A stretch of DNA of 13,498 nucleotides from assembly GCA_023254445.1 (NCBI GenBank), contig JALRLN010000028.1, positions 1 through 13,498 on the forward strand, written 5' to 3'. Below are positions 1-6,948 of the stretch, one piece after another. Within the stretch, counting starts at the first letter, position 1. Every line of letters begins with the position of its first letter. The position numbers and the translations under genes were made by a program. The notes below the pieces were generated by a model. The model worked only from the letters and a program-made list of their open reading frames with translations. It had not been told where the DNA came from and searched no databases. The DNA is from Candidatus Poseidoniaceae archaeon. GTDB lineage: Archaea > Thermoplasmatota > Poseidoniia > Poseidoniales > Poseidoniaceae.

Positions 1-936
1 AACAAGATGGGCCGCTACGGCTGCCCGGACCGTGACGTGGACGGCTACGCCGACGTGGACGACGCCTTCCCAGACGACTTCAACCAGTGGGCCGACACCG
101 ACGGCGACGGATTCGGTGACAACTACAGTTACGTGCTGGTGACCGTGGACGACCCCGAACATCCGGGTCAGACCCTCGTGCTGCGCGAGGAGATGGGGGA
201 CTGGATGATCGACAACCCAAGCCAGTGGTCCGACCGTGACGGCGACGGCTTTGGCGACAACACGACCGGGTTCCAAGGCGACAAATTCCCCTTGCGGGCC
301 ACGCAGTGGGCCGATTTCGACGGTGATGGCTTTGGCGACAACACCGTGTTCAACATCACCAACCCCACCTACCAGCCCGACGACTGCCGCAAGGAGTTCG
401 GGACCTCCACCGTCGACCGCTTCGGGTGCGTGGACTACGACGAGGACGGCGTGTCCGACCTGAACGATCCCTGCAAGTACGACCCCTCCATCAGCACCGG
501 GACCATCGGCCAGGTGACGTGCACCATCACGAAGCCGACCGACGACGGTTCGGGCGCAGGTGGTGGCGGCGAAGGCTTGGCCGCGAACGTGGACCTTGTG
601 ACCGTCGCGCTCGTCGTGGTGGTTGCGCTCGTTGGGGCCGGCATCGGCCTTGCCATGATTGCCCGGAAGGCGGGTCGAGCAGCGGTGATGCAGGCCCGCG
701 CTGAAGCCAAACTTACGGACGCTTCCTTCCATGAGGAAGAGGAGCGGCGCAAGGAATGGATCCGCTACTACGTCGCGCAAGGCCAACTCGACGAGGCCCG
801 CGCCCTTGGCTGGATGGGCGAAGACGTCGCCACCGCCGCCGAGGCTTCAGTCCCGCAGTGGAAGCAGTACGAGATGGAGCAGCAAGCGGCGCAGCAAGCG
901 GCCATGCCGAGCATGCTGGACCTCGACAAACTCTGA
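1..936 (+). CDS. Surface protein with DGDG calcium-type repeats and C-terminal membrane helix (5' partial)
   Basis: The reading frame is open from base 1, so the true start lies outside the window; the ATG at 7 is probably internal because the two codons before it stay in frame and repeat-like sequence begins at once. At least 311 residues are present. Counting from the ATG at 7, acidic DxDGDGxxD repeats fill residues 6-155, three of them in the form QWxDxDGDGFGDN (Q27, Q73, Q100), followed by a GTSTVDRFGC segment. A Gly/Ser-rich linker (181-190) precedes a single membrane helix (about 195-218). After it comes a basic stretch and a cytoplasmic tail of about 90 residues that is highly charged and probably helical. 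DxDxDG loops are known calcium ligands in thrombospondin type 3-like repeats; calcium binding here is inferred. The protein is probably exported and anchored with its repeats outside. No enzymatic domain is visible. The role is unknown; adhesion or envelope structure is a guess. Confidence 0.85.
   Translation, partial: NKMGRYGCPDRDVDGYADVDDAFPDDFNQWADTDGDGFGDNYSYVLVTVDDPEHPGQTLVLREEMGDWMIDNPSQWSDRDGDGFGDNTTGFQGDKFPLRATQWADFDGDGFGDNTVFNITNPTYQPDDCRKEFGTSTVDRFGCVDYDEDGVSDLNDPCKYDPSISTGTIGQVTCTITKPTDDGSGAGGGGEGLAANVDLVTVALVVVVALVGAGIGLAMIARKAGRAAVMQARAEAKLTDASFHEEEERRKEWIRYYVAQGQLDEARALGWMGEDVATAAEASVPQWKQYEMEQQAAQQAAMPSMLDLDKL
85..342 (+). repeat. Three QWxDxDGDGFGDN repeats within the first surface protein
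   Basis: Three near-identical 13-residue blocks start at bases 85, 223 and 304 (QWADTDGDGFGDN, QWSDRDGDGFGDN, QWADFDGDGFGDN). Spacing is irregular (46 then 27 residues), with an inserted segment of about 30 residues containing an LVLREEMGDW stretch between the first two. The acidic side chains match the calcium-loop pattern of TSP3-like repeats, and the QW lead-in recurs in each. Confidence 0.8.
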
Positions 937-1103
937 GGCTTCGCTGGTCCTTCAGCAGGCCTGCGGGACCTCCTCGCGTGGGCGGTTCAAACGAGAGCAG
1001 GGAACGCCCGAAGGGTGGCTGTGCTCCTTTCAACGACCGTTCATGACAGGGCGTCGTTATGTAGGCGATTTGATTATGAAAGACCTGTGAACGCGGGAGA
1101 ATC
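937..1103 (+). promoter_or_regulatory. Intergenic region with two hairpin candidates and a TATA-like element
   Basis: This 167-base gap separates two surface-protein genes. Just after the upstream stop, GGTCC (946-950) can pair with GGACC (966-970) around the perfect palindrome GCAGGCCTGC (955-964). A second stem pairs 980-984 plus 986-988 with 1002-1009 (GGGCG-g-TTC with GAACGCCC, one bulged G). Neither is followed by a T-tract, so a role as terminator is uncertain. An AT-rich TTATGAAAG at 1074-1082 is centred 26 bases before the ATG at 1104, the spacing expected of an archaeal TATA box for a leaderless or nearly leaderless transcript. A weak GGGAG (1095-1099) lies four bases from the ATG, too close for a strong ribosome site. 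I see no small ORF or tRNA here. Confidence 0.4.
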
Positions 1104-4100
1104 ATGCACCGCCGCTCCGCCGTCCTGATGGTCCTCCTGCTTGCGTTCAGCGCTCAGACCGGATTGCTTGCCAACGACCTCTCCTTCGCCCCCGGCGCCA
1201 ACGCAACGGGCGGGACGGAGGCGACCACCATCACCATCCCCGCAGGTGGCGAGGTGGCCCGCTACCTCGACTTCGGCCCTGAGGTCCTCGAGGCGGGCAT
1301 GACCGCCGAAGTTGAGGGCCTGTTCGACGACCTTGCCTACATGCCCACGTCGTCCGCCATTGCGGACATGGTCTTCGCGATGGGGAAGGCGTGCCTGTTG
1401 ACCGTGAATGCGGACATCGTCTGCTTCGAGGTGAGTTACTATGGCTCTGGATCCATGCTTGGTCAGAACTCCTCGTTCGTCAACCATTACGGAACCGGAA
1501 GCGCTCCAATCAGCGTGCCTGCTGCCGGAGGCCGCATGTGGACCTCCATCCACGGCAGCCACACGGGTGAATCGGACTTTTTCTGCGCTGTTGACAATGC
1601 CAACGCCATCACCTGCTGGGGCCAACTCGGCCAAGATGCGAACGGGATGAACGTGTACTTTGCCGAGGTGATCGACGACGCTCGCGAGCCCGTGGTCCAG
1701 TTGGAACTTGGCGCTTCGCATGCCTGCGCGCTCTTCGAAAGCGGCCGCTTGGGCTGCTGGGGCGACGTCACCCAAGCGTCGGGTCACCCCTCCAACGATT
1801 ACACCTTCAACGGCTCGCTCAACGTCATTGAGCCGCCGGTTGGGACCACGATCACCGACCTGCTCGTGGGTCACGAAGACAGTTGCATGCGCGTGGACAA
1901 CGGAGAACTGCTGTGCTGGGGGAACAGGCACGGCTCCTTCACGCCCACCAACGAAACGTCGTACGCCACTGCAGGTGTCGATGCGACGCTTCTCTCGATG
2001 GTTACCGTACGGGACTCGAATTGGAACAACGGTCAGTGCATGCTGTTCACCAACGGCACCGTGGGCTGCTACGGCATCGCGGGGGATGCCTCCCAACGTG
2101 GTAACACCACGATGCCACAGGACCGGCAGGTGATGACGATGGTCGACCTCCCCTCTGGCACGCAGGCGGTGGCCCTTTGGTCGCCCGGTTCGGGCGGCAA
2201 CGGGTGGGGCGGTCCTGTGTGCGCCGACCTCGACGACGGCACGACCGCCTGCTGGGGCAGCGAATACAACACAACGTCGATGATGTGGACGGCGCAGAGC
2301 ACGCCCACGGTGCTCACCGACCTGCCCAACGGCACGGTCTCAGTCGGCATGCTCGTCGGCTATTCCTCGGGTGGACCGGCCGTGGCGTTGGACGCACAGG
2401 GCCGAGCCTGGCAACAGCCCATGGACTACAACCAGCCTTCGAACCGCTCGGTCGGCCCGATGGGTCCTGATGGCTACAGCGGCTGGTACGGCGTGGACCT
2501 TGCAGGCAACATCCTCTCCGGCATGGCCTCCACCCTCGGCACCCACGACCTGACGCTTTGGGTGAACGACTCGACCGGCGGTTCAACCGCCTACGATTTC
2601 GTCATCGAAGTCGTGGAACCTTTTGCGGACACCTCGCTGCTCTATGAGTACGAGATCGGCCGGGCCATCGCTCAGGACTTCGACGTCGATGCGTTGTGCA
2701 ACCCGGCCTACGGCATGTCGTGCCAAGCCTTCTTCTGGCCTGCAGCACCAAACGGCCTGAGCATCCAGATGATGGATTGGAACTTCAATCCGATGATGGG
2801 CGGCCAGTGGGTCGAGCCTGAGTTCGACCCGAAGGTGCGCGGCACCGCACTCGGCAACGTGCAGTCCTCGGACTACACCATTGTGGTGCAGCAGTGGGCC
2901 AGCGTGTACGGCATGGACAACTCCCCGTGGCAAGACGGTGACTTTTCTGACCTCAACACCCTTGCCCTCAACGTCACCCTGCGGTCGAGCACCGAGTCCT
3001 ACGGGCGTTTGCCGGTCGCGTCCGGCTTCCCCTTCGAAGCCACCGCCGACTTCCTCCTCCCCTTTATCGCGAGCAGCGAATCCTTCGAACTGGACGGCAG
3101 CATCGGTGGCTTCGACCTCAACATCTCCACGGAGGACCGGTCCTTTGAGACCGTCCGTATGGTGCGCGGCGCGGTGTGTGCGGACGGTTCCGAGGGGACC
3201 TCGTGCTACGGCAGCGTCAGCAACATGTTCGGCTCCTACCAGTACAATTACCCCATCGTCCGCCCAACGGCGGACGTCAACTACGATTCAATGGCCGCGT
3301 CGCCGATCAGCGTGACGTCCACCGTGGACGCCGACCTCGACAGCATTGTGCTGGGCGACGGAAGCGCCTGCTGGATGAACAGCCAGGATCAGGTTGTTTG
3401 CGCCGCAAACCAAGGGGCCAGCAACTTGGGCTACCTTGGCGACGAAATGACGCTCAACACCATGGGGTTAGCCCCAACGGCGATGTGGGACGGGGCAATC
3501 GCCTCTGTCTTTTCCTATGTGCCGTCGTGGCAACAAGGGCACCTGTGCGCCTCGCTGACCAACCTCACCTTGGTCTGCAACGTTGGCACGAACAACCCGG
3601 TGCTCACGGCCGACGCGGGTGAAAGCACGGTGTGGATTGAAAACGCCAACGTGACGGCCTTCGTGTCCATGGGTTATTCCAACGGATTCTGTGTCCTTGC
3701 CGGGGAGGGTGACCTCGGTGAAGGCGTTCACTGCGCAGGAGAAAACCTGTACAGCCGTCATTTTGTTGAGCAAGGCGACGACCTCACGTCGGGCGCCTTC
3801 CACGCGGTCGAGGCCCCTGTGGACGGCCAAGGTGCTCCGGCCGTGCCCACCTCGGTCTTCCAGTGGTACGGCGCGTGCTCCCAATTCGACAACAACTCCG
3901 TTCGATGCTTGGACGCGTGGTTCAACAGCACGAACGCCTCCCGAAATTACGGTGGAGCCGACCTTCCCGCCTTGTTCACGGTCCCGGGCATGGGCGCTGT
4001 GGTCTCCGACGGATGGACCGACGGTTCGAGCGGCTGCGTTCTTGACGACCTCGGGCAGGTCTTCTGCGTGGAGATCACCACAAATTGGGACGAAGGGATG

Positions 4101-6056
4101 TCCGACGGCGTGTCCCACATTCGTGACTTCGGGGTTGAGGTCTACAACCACACGGCTGAAGCGCAGTGGGGCGACGAATGGAAGCGCATGGTGGTCCGCA
4201 AGGTGGACTTTGGTGGTCCAGTGGTTGACCTCGCGAATTCGTGGGAGCACATGGCCGCGGTGCTCGATGACGGACGGTTGATGACGATCGGCTCGGTTCC
4301 CGACCGGATGGGCATCGGCGAATCCTCGTTCAATTTCGGCGTTGATTACGATCCAAACTGGACCCCGACCAACACAACGCAGGTGAACCCGACCGTGGTT
4401 GGCCTGACCATCAGCGGCACCCCGCCCGCCGGCTACGGCGACAGCCCCATCGTTAGCGTCTGGGGCAACGCATCCTACGGCGAGCAGGCAGAGCCCCAGA
4501 CCGGGTTCACGTGGAACGGCGAAGCCGCGAACGTCTACCCCTTCGTGCTCGACTACGTGCACGCGGTCGAGTTCGAGCACGGCTACCTTGAGGTGCTGAC
4601 CAGCGCGAACGTCTCCATCCCGGTCGACGTGTACTGCGACTGGTGCACGGACTTCGCCTTCAGCCCGGCGCTGCCGGGCGACTGGACCTTCGACGCGGAC
4701 AGCGGGAGGATCACCGGCACCCCCGGCACCGCTGGCGCGGCCGTGACCTACACCGTGACGGCCTCGGCCGCGAACGGCTCGGACACCACCGAGGTGACCA
4801 TCCGCGTGGTGGACGCCTACACCGAGCCCTCCTTGGGCGGCATGGACCTGGTGTCCACGAGCGAGAGCAACCCTCAGCAGTTCCTCGTCAACGTGGCCCT
4901 GACCGACATCATGCTCGTGGACGACGAGGACGTGACGTCGGAATGGACGATCACCCCCGACCTCCCCATCGGCATGCACCTCGACAAGGACACGGGGCGC
5001 ATCTTTGGCACCCCCGCACTGCTCGACGACGCGCCGGTGGCCTACGTCATCAACGCCAGCAGCCCGATGGGCACCTCCACTGAGGTGACCGTGTGGATGC
5101 AGGTCGTGAGCGAACTTACCGTGCCGCTGGACACCGACGGCGACGGCACCCCGGACAGCGAGGACGACGACGACGACAACGACGGCGTGGTCGACAGCGA
5201 GGACGCCTTCCCGCTCGACGCGAGTGAATCGGCCGACCTTGACGGCGACGGCATCGGCAACAACGCCGACGACGACGCCGACGGCGACGGCGTGCCCGCC
5301 AGCGAGGACCAGAACGACCTCGACGCGAGCGTGGGCGCCGCGACCGCTGACGACATGGACGGCGACGGCATCCCCGACGCGCAGGACACGGACCGCGACG
5401 GCGACGGCGTGGACAACGACCTCGACGCCTTCCCCGACGACGCCTCGGAAACCGTGGACACCGACGGCGACGGCACCGGCGACGGCGCCGACAGCGACGA
5501 CGACGGCGACGGCGTGGCCGACGCGGACGACGCCTTCCCGCTCGACGCGAGCGAATCGGCTGACCTTGATGGCGACGGCGTTGGCGACAACAGCGACACG
5601 GACGCGGACGGCGACGGCGTGCTCAACGACATCGACCAGGACGACATGGACGCGACGGTCGGTGCGCCGGACACCGGATCCAACGGGACCGGCACCAACG
5701 GCACGGACACCAACACCACGGTGACCGACCTCGACGGCGACGGCACCCCCGACGCCGAGGACGACGACATCGACGGCGACGGCGTGCCGAACGCGGAGGA
5801 CCTCTTCCCCGAGGACGCCACCGAATCGGCGGACCTCGACGGCGACGGCGTTGGTGACAACATGGACGACGACGCCGATGGCGACGGCATCCCTGCCAGC
5901 GAGGACGCAGACGACTTCGACGCATCGGTCGGTCGGATCGAAGCGGGCGGTGAGGACGAGGGCGGCAGTTCAGCCCTGACCCTCGCCCTCGTGGTCCTGG
6001 GCATCATCGCGATGCTGTTTGTCGTGCTGCGCCGCTCGGACGACGACGAGGCCTGA
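1104..6056 (+). CDS. Giant surface protein: two RCC1-like propellers, Ig-like modules, TSP3-like stalk, membrane anchor
   Basis: The product has 1650 residues. It starts with a signal peptide (basic MHRR, hydrophobic core to about residue 23, likely cleavage near LLA/ND). Residues about 90-440 hold RCC1-type repeats with the signature C-x9-C-(W/Y)-G (Cys pairs starting at 97, 161, 208, 261, 312, 373) and a seventh blade without cysteines near 426. Residues 440-690 look Ig-like and degenerate. A second, more divergent set has Cys pairs from 692, 756, 815, 863, 925 and 978, and again a final blade without cysteines near 1050. Two putative Ig modules with the 'DxDxGRIxGTP' signature follow (about 1180-1237 and 1279-1335), then acidic DGDG repeats (1343-1611), a helix (about 1624-1642) and a short acidic tail. 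RCC1 propellers are usually binding platforms; no catalytic motif is seen. The layout suggests a stalked, calcium-stabilised adhesin or ligand-binding protein, which is inference. It probably has its own promoter and ends facing the hydrolase gene. Confidence 0.9.
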   Translation: MHRRSAVLMVLLLAFSAQTGLLANDLSFAPGANATGGTEATTITIPAGGEVARYLDFGPEVLEAGMTAEVEGLFDDLAYMPTSSAIADMVFAMGKACLLTVNADIVCFEVSYYGSGSMLGQNSSFVNHYGTGSAPISVPAAGGRMWTSIHGSHTGESDFFCAVDNANAITCWGQLGQDANGMNVYFAEVIDDAREPVVQLELGASHACALFESGRLGCWGDVTQASGHPSNDYTFNGSLNVIEPPVGTTITDLLVGHEDSCMRVDNGELLCWGNRHGSFTPTNETSYATAGVDATLLSMVTVRDSNWNNGQCMLFTNGTVGCYGIAGDASQRGNTTMPQDRQVMTMVDLPSGTQAVALWSPGSGGNGWGGPVCADLDDGTTACWGSEYNTTSMMWTAQSTPTVLTDLPNGTVSVGMLVGYSSGGPAVALDAQGRAWQQPMDYNQPSNRSVGPMGPDGYSGWYGVDLAGNILSGMASTLGTHDLTLWVNDSTGGSTAYDFVIEVVEPFADTSLLYEYEIGRAIAQDFDVDALCNPAYGMSCQAFFWPAAPNGLSIQMMDWNFNPMMGGQWVEPEFDPKVRGTALGNVQSSDYTIVVQQWASVYGMDNSPWQDGDFSDLNTLALNVTLRSSTESYGRLPVASGFPFEATADFLLPFIASSESFELDGSIGGFDLNISTEDRSFETVRMVRGAVCADGSEGTSCYGSVSNMFGSYQYNYPIVRPTADVNYDSMAASPISVTSTVDADLDSIVLGDGSACWMNSQDQVVCAANQGASNLGYLGDEMTLNTMGLAPTAMWDGAIASVFSYVPSWQQGHLCASLTNLTLVCNVGTNNPVLTADAGESTVWIENANVTAFVSMGYSNGFCVLAGEGDLGEGVHCAGENLYSRHFVEQGDDLTSGAFHAVEAPVDGQGAPAVPTSVFQWYGACSQFDNNSVRCLDAWFNSTNASRNYGGADLPALFTVPGMGAVVSDGWTDGSSGCVLDDLGQVFCVEITTNWDEGMSDGVSHIRDFGVEVYNHTAEAQWGDEWKRMVVRKVDFGGPVVDLANSWEHMAAVLDDGRLMTIGSVPDRMGIGESSFNFGVDYDPNWTPTNTTQVNPTVVGLTISGTPPAGYGDSPIVSVWGNASYGEQAEPQTGFTWNGEAANVYPFVLDYVHAVEFEHGYLEVLTSANVSIPVDVYCDWCTDFAFSPALPGDWTFDADSGRITGTPGTAGAAVTYTVTASAANGSDTTEVTIRVVDAYTEPSLGGMDLVSTSESNPQQFLVNVALTDIMLVDDEDVTSEWTITPDLPIGMHLDKDTGRIFGTPALLDDAPVAYVINASSPMGTSTEVTVWMQVVSELTVPLDTDGDGTPDSEDDDDDNDGVVDSEDAFPLDASESADLDGDGIGNNADDDADGDGVPASEDQNDLDASVGAATADDMDGDGIPDAQDTDRDGDGVDNDLDAFPDDASETVDTDGDGTGDGADSDDDGDGVADADDAFPLDASESADLDGDGVGDNSDTDADGDGVLNDIDQDDMDATVGAPDTGSNGTGTNGTDTNTTVTDLDGDGTPDAEDDDIDGDGVPNAEDLFPEDATESADLDGDGVGDNMDDDADGDGIPASEDADDFDASVGRIEAGGEDEGGSSALTLALVVLGIIAMLFVVLRRSDDDEA
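1392..2420 (+). repeat. First RCC1-like repeat set (seven blades)
   Basis: Six repeats share a cysteine pair spaced ten residues apart, usually with a D/N-G turn between the cysteines and WG or YG after the second: C97/C107, C161/C171, C208/C218, C261/C271, C312/C322, C373/C383. A seventh equivalent (AVALDAQGRAW, from about residue 426) keeps the strand-turn-strand pattern but has no cysteines. Seven units match the seven-bladed RCC1 fold. The pairs probably form a disulfide within each blade, plausible for an exported protein. Confidence 0.75.
3177..4290 (+). repeat. Second, degenerate RCC1-like repeat set (seven blades)
   Basis: Six cysteine pairs recur at C692/C701, C756/C766, C815/C825, C863/C878, C925/C935 and C978/C988, and the seventh unit (AAVLDDGRLMTIG, from about 1051) lacks cysteines, as in the first set. 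The WG after the second cysteine is mostly lost (only YG after C701), so a profile search may miss these blades. Blade four has a five-residue insertion between its cysteines. Confidence 0.6.
5130..5936 (+). repeat. TSP3-like calcium-binding repeat stalk
   Basis: About 270 residues (1343-1611) are dominated by DxDGDGxxDxxD loops in higher-order blocks of the form DGDGxPDxxD... DAFPxDxxESxDxDGDGxGDN... DADGDGxxxxxD... DASVG. The block is seen about three times. A Gly/Asn/Thr linker with NGT, NGT and NTT sequons (about 5680-5720) interrupts the array before the last block. By analogy with thrombospondin type 3 repeats, the array should bind many calcium ions and form a stiff stalk between the propellers and the membrane. 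Confidence 0.85.
5202..5591 (+). repeat. Direct repeat of 63 bases inside the stalk (5202-5264 and 5529-5591)
   Basis: Two 63-base segments, 327 bases apart (109 codons, in frame), differ at six positions by my count. They encode DAFPLDASESADLDGDG followed by IGNN or VGDN. A more diverged third copy lies from about 5800. Most differences are third-position changes, which suggests in-frame duplication or gene conversion with selection on the protein. Confidence 0.7.
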
Positions 6057-6080
6057 GTTCCTCGGAAGCAGACCGGCTCG

Positions 6081-6095
6081 CCCTTCCTCGAAGGG
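6081..6095. terminator. Candidate hairpin between convergent genes
   Basis: CCCTTC (6081-6086) and GAAGGG (6090-6095) form a perfect six-base stem with a three-base loop in the 81-base gap between two converging genes. A second weaker stem (GGGG 6101-6104 with CCCC 6115-6118) follows. The position suits a bidirectional transcription end. There is no T-tract on either side, and archaeal termination usually relies on one, so the function is uncertain. The rest of the gap shows nothing else. Confidence 0.3.
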
Positions 6096-6137
6096 TAAGC
6101 GGGGTGGAAGCGTTCCCCGTGGACGTGCCGAGGCGGT

Positions 6138-6896
6138 TCAGCCCCGCTGGGCACGGTCGCGACGCGCACGCGTGGCGAGGTCGTCGTCGAAGGCAAGGAA
6201 GGGCAGGGCGTTCCAGGCGTGGTCGTCGTCAAGCGCAGCGAAGGCTGCGTTCGACGCCAGCAGCGCCCCGACCGTGAGCACCGTCGGGTTGCTCCCGTCG
6301 TCCAGCTCGTACTGATGGCCGGGCAGGACCAACCAGTCCTCCGGAAGGTTGCGCATGCGACCCCTGAGGTGGGTCAGCGAGGCCCTGAGCGCGTCCGGGT
6401 CGCCCCCGAGCAGGTCGGCACGGCCGCAGCGGCCGAGGAAGAGGCAGTCGCCGGAGACGATCACGCCATGGCCGAGGAAGGTCAGGTGACCCGGAGTGTG
6501 GCCGGGCGTGCGCACGGCCTCGAAGGCGAGGTCACCGACCTGCAGGGCGGTCGCGACCAGCGGCGCGCACGAGATGGCGGTGGTGTGCGGACCGTCCCAA
6601 CCACGCTCGGCTTCGGCTTCGTGGACCACCACCTCGAAGCCTTCTCCGCCCATCTCGAGCGCCTCCTCCACGCCCTTGGCGTGGTCCCAATGGCTGTGCG
6701 TGAGCCATGCCCCGGTAAGGTGGAGTCCGCGTGTGGCCGCCACGTCGAACCAAAAGTGGGCGTCGAAGGGGTCGATGACGACCGCTTGTTGGGTCGCCTT
6801 GCACACCAGCATGTGGTTCAGGTTCTGCCACTCGCCAAGTTGAGCCTGAAGCACCTCCACGCGGTCGTTTGAGAGGACCACCTGCGCCGTCGCCAT
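6138..6896 (-). CDS. Metallo-beta-lactamase-fold hydrolase, glyoxalase II / ETHE1-like
   Basis: The 252-residue product matches the full length of small MBL-fold thioester hydrolases and persulfide dioxygenases. The metal-binding set is complete: THSHWDH gives H67, H69, D71 and H72; GHTPGH gives H133; SGDCLF gives D150; PGHQY gives H194. The stretch GDCLFLGRCGRADLLGGD followed by LP...LPGHQY and NPT is typical of the glyoxalase II/ETHE1 branch rather than beta-lactamases or RNA-processing MBL proteins. Known family members hydrolyse glutathione or other thiol esters, or oxidise persulfides; the substrate here is not determinable. No signal peptide is seen, so it is probably cytoplasmic. The start MATAQVV is chosen because family homology begins there; the frame stays open to 7337 but that part overlaps the next gene antisense. 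No ribosome site precedes the ATG, which suggests a leaderless transcript. It is divergent from the membrane regulator gene, 52 bases away. Confidence 0.88.
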   Translation of the reverse strand: MATAQVVLSNDRVEVLQAQLGEWQNLNHMLVCKATQQAVVIDPFDAHFWFDVAATRGLHLTGAWLTHSHWDHAKGVEEALEMGGEGFEVVVHEAEAERGWDGPHTTAISCAPLVATALQVGDLAFEAVRTPGHTPGHLTFLGHGVIVSGDCLFLGRCGRADLLGGDPDALRASLTHLRGRMRNLPEDWLVLPGHQYELDDGSNPTVLTVGALLASNAAFAALDDDHAWNALPFLAFDDDLATRARRDRAQRG

Positions 6897-6916
6897 GCGC
6901 AAGCGACGAACCGCTG

Positions 6917-6928
6917 CCCTTTCAAGGG
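6917..6928. promoter_or_regulatory. Inverted repeat centred in the divergent promoter
   Basis: CCCTT (6917-6921), TC, AAGGG (6924-6928) is a 12-base inverted repeat. Its centre (6922.5) is exactly midway between the A of the hydrolase ATG (6896, minus) and the A of the regulator ATG (6949, plus), 26.5 bases from each. It is among the least GC-rich spots in the 52-base gap. On the minus strand it reads TTGAAAG, close to the TTATGAAAG that lies at the same distance before the ATG at 1104. It could be a shared TATA-like core for two leaderless divergent transcripts, an operator, or both. TATA identity is weak. Confidence 0.4.
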
Positions 6929-6948
6929 GGGCTCGTGATTGGCACGCG

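Noticed and set aside
980..1009. A GGTTCAAAC stretch resembling a tRNA T-loop
   Set aside because: The flanking bases do not form the T-stem with the loop in the right place, and no acceptor, D or anticodon arm can be drawn around it.
3468..4979. A 503-codon open frame antisense to the large propeller protein
   Set aside because: Its composition (His, Arg, Val, Gly-rich) is that of a shadow frame, and the plus frame shows organised repeats and domains.
5042..6232. A minus-strand Ser/Pro-rich frame of 396 codons, and a plus-strand Thr-rich shadow
   Set aside because: Both are out-of-frame readings of the Asp-codon repeats; the PSPSxS pattern is simply the complement of the GACGGCGAC runs.
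6895..6948. Alternative start of the regulator at 6895, where CATG would hold both divergent start codons
   Set aside because: Attractive as a curiosity, but it adds 18 residues with several arginines before the signal peptide, leaves no promoter space, and breaks the symmetric spacing of the inverted repeat. It cannot be fully excluded.
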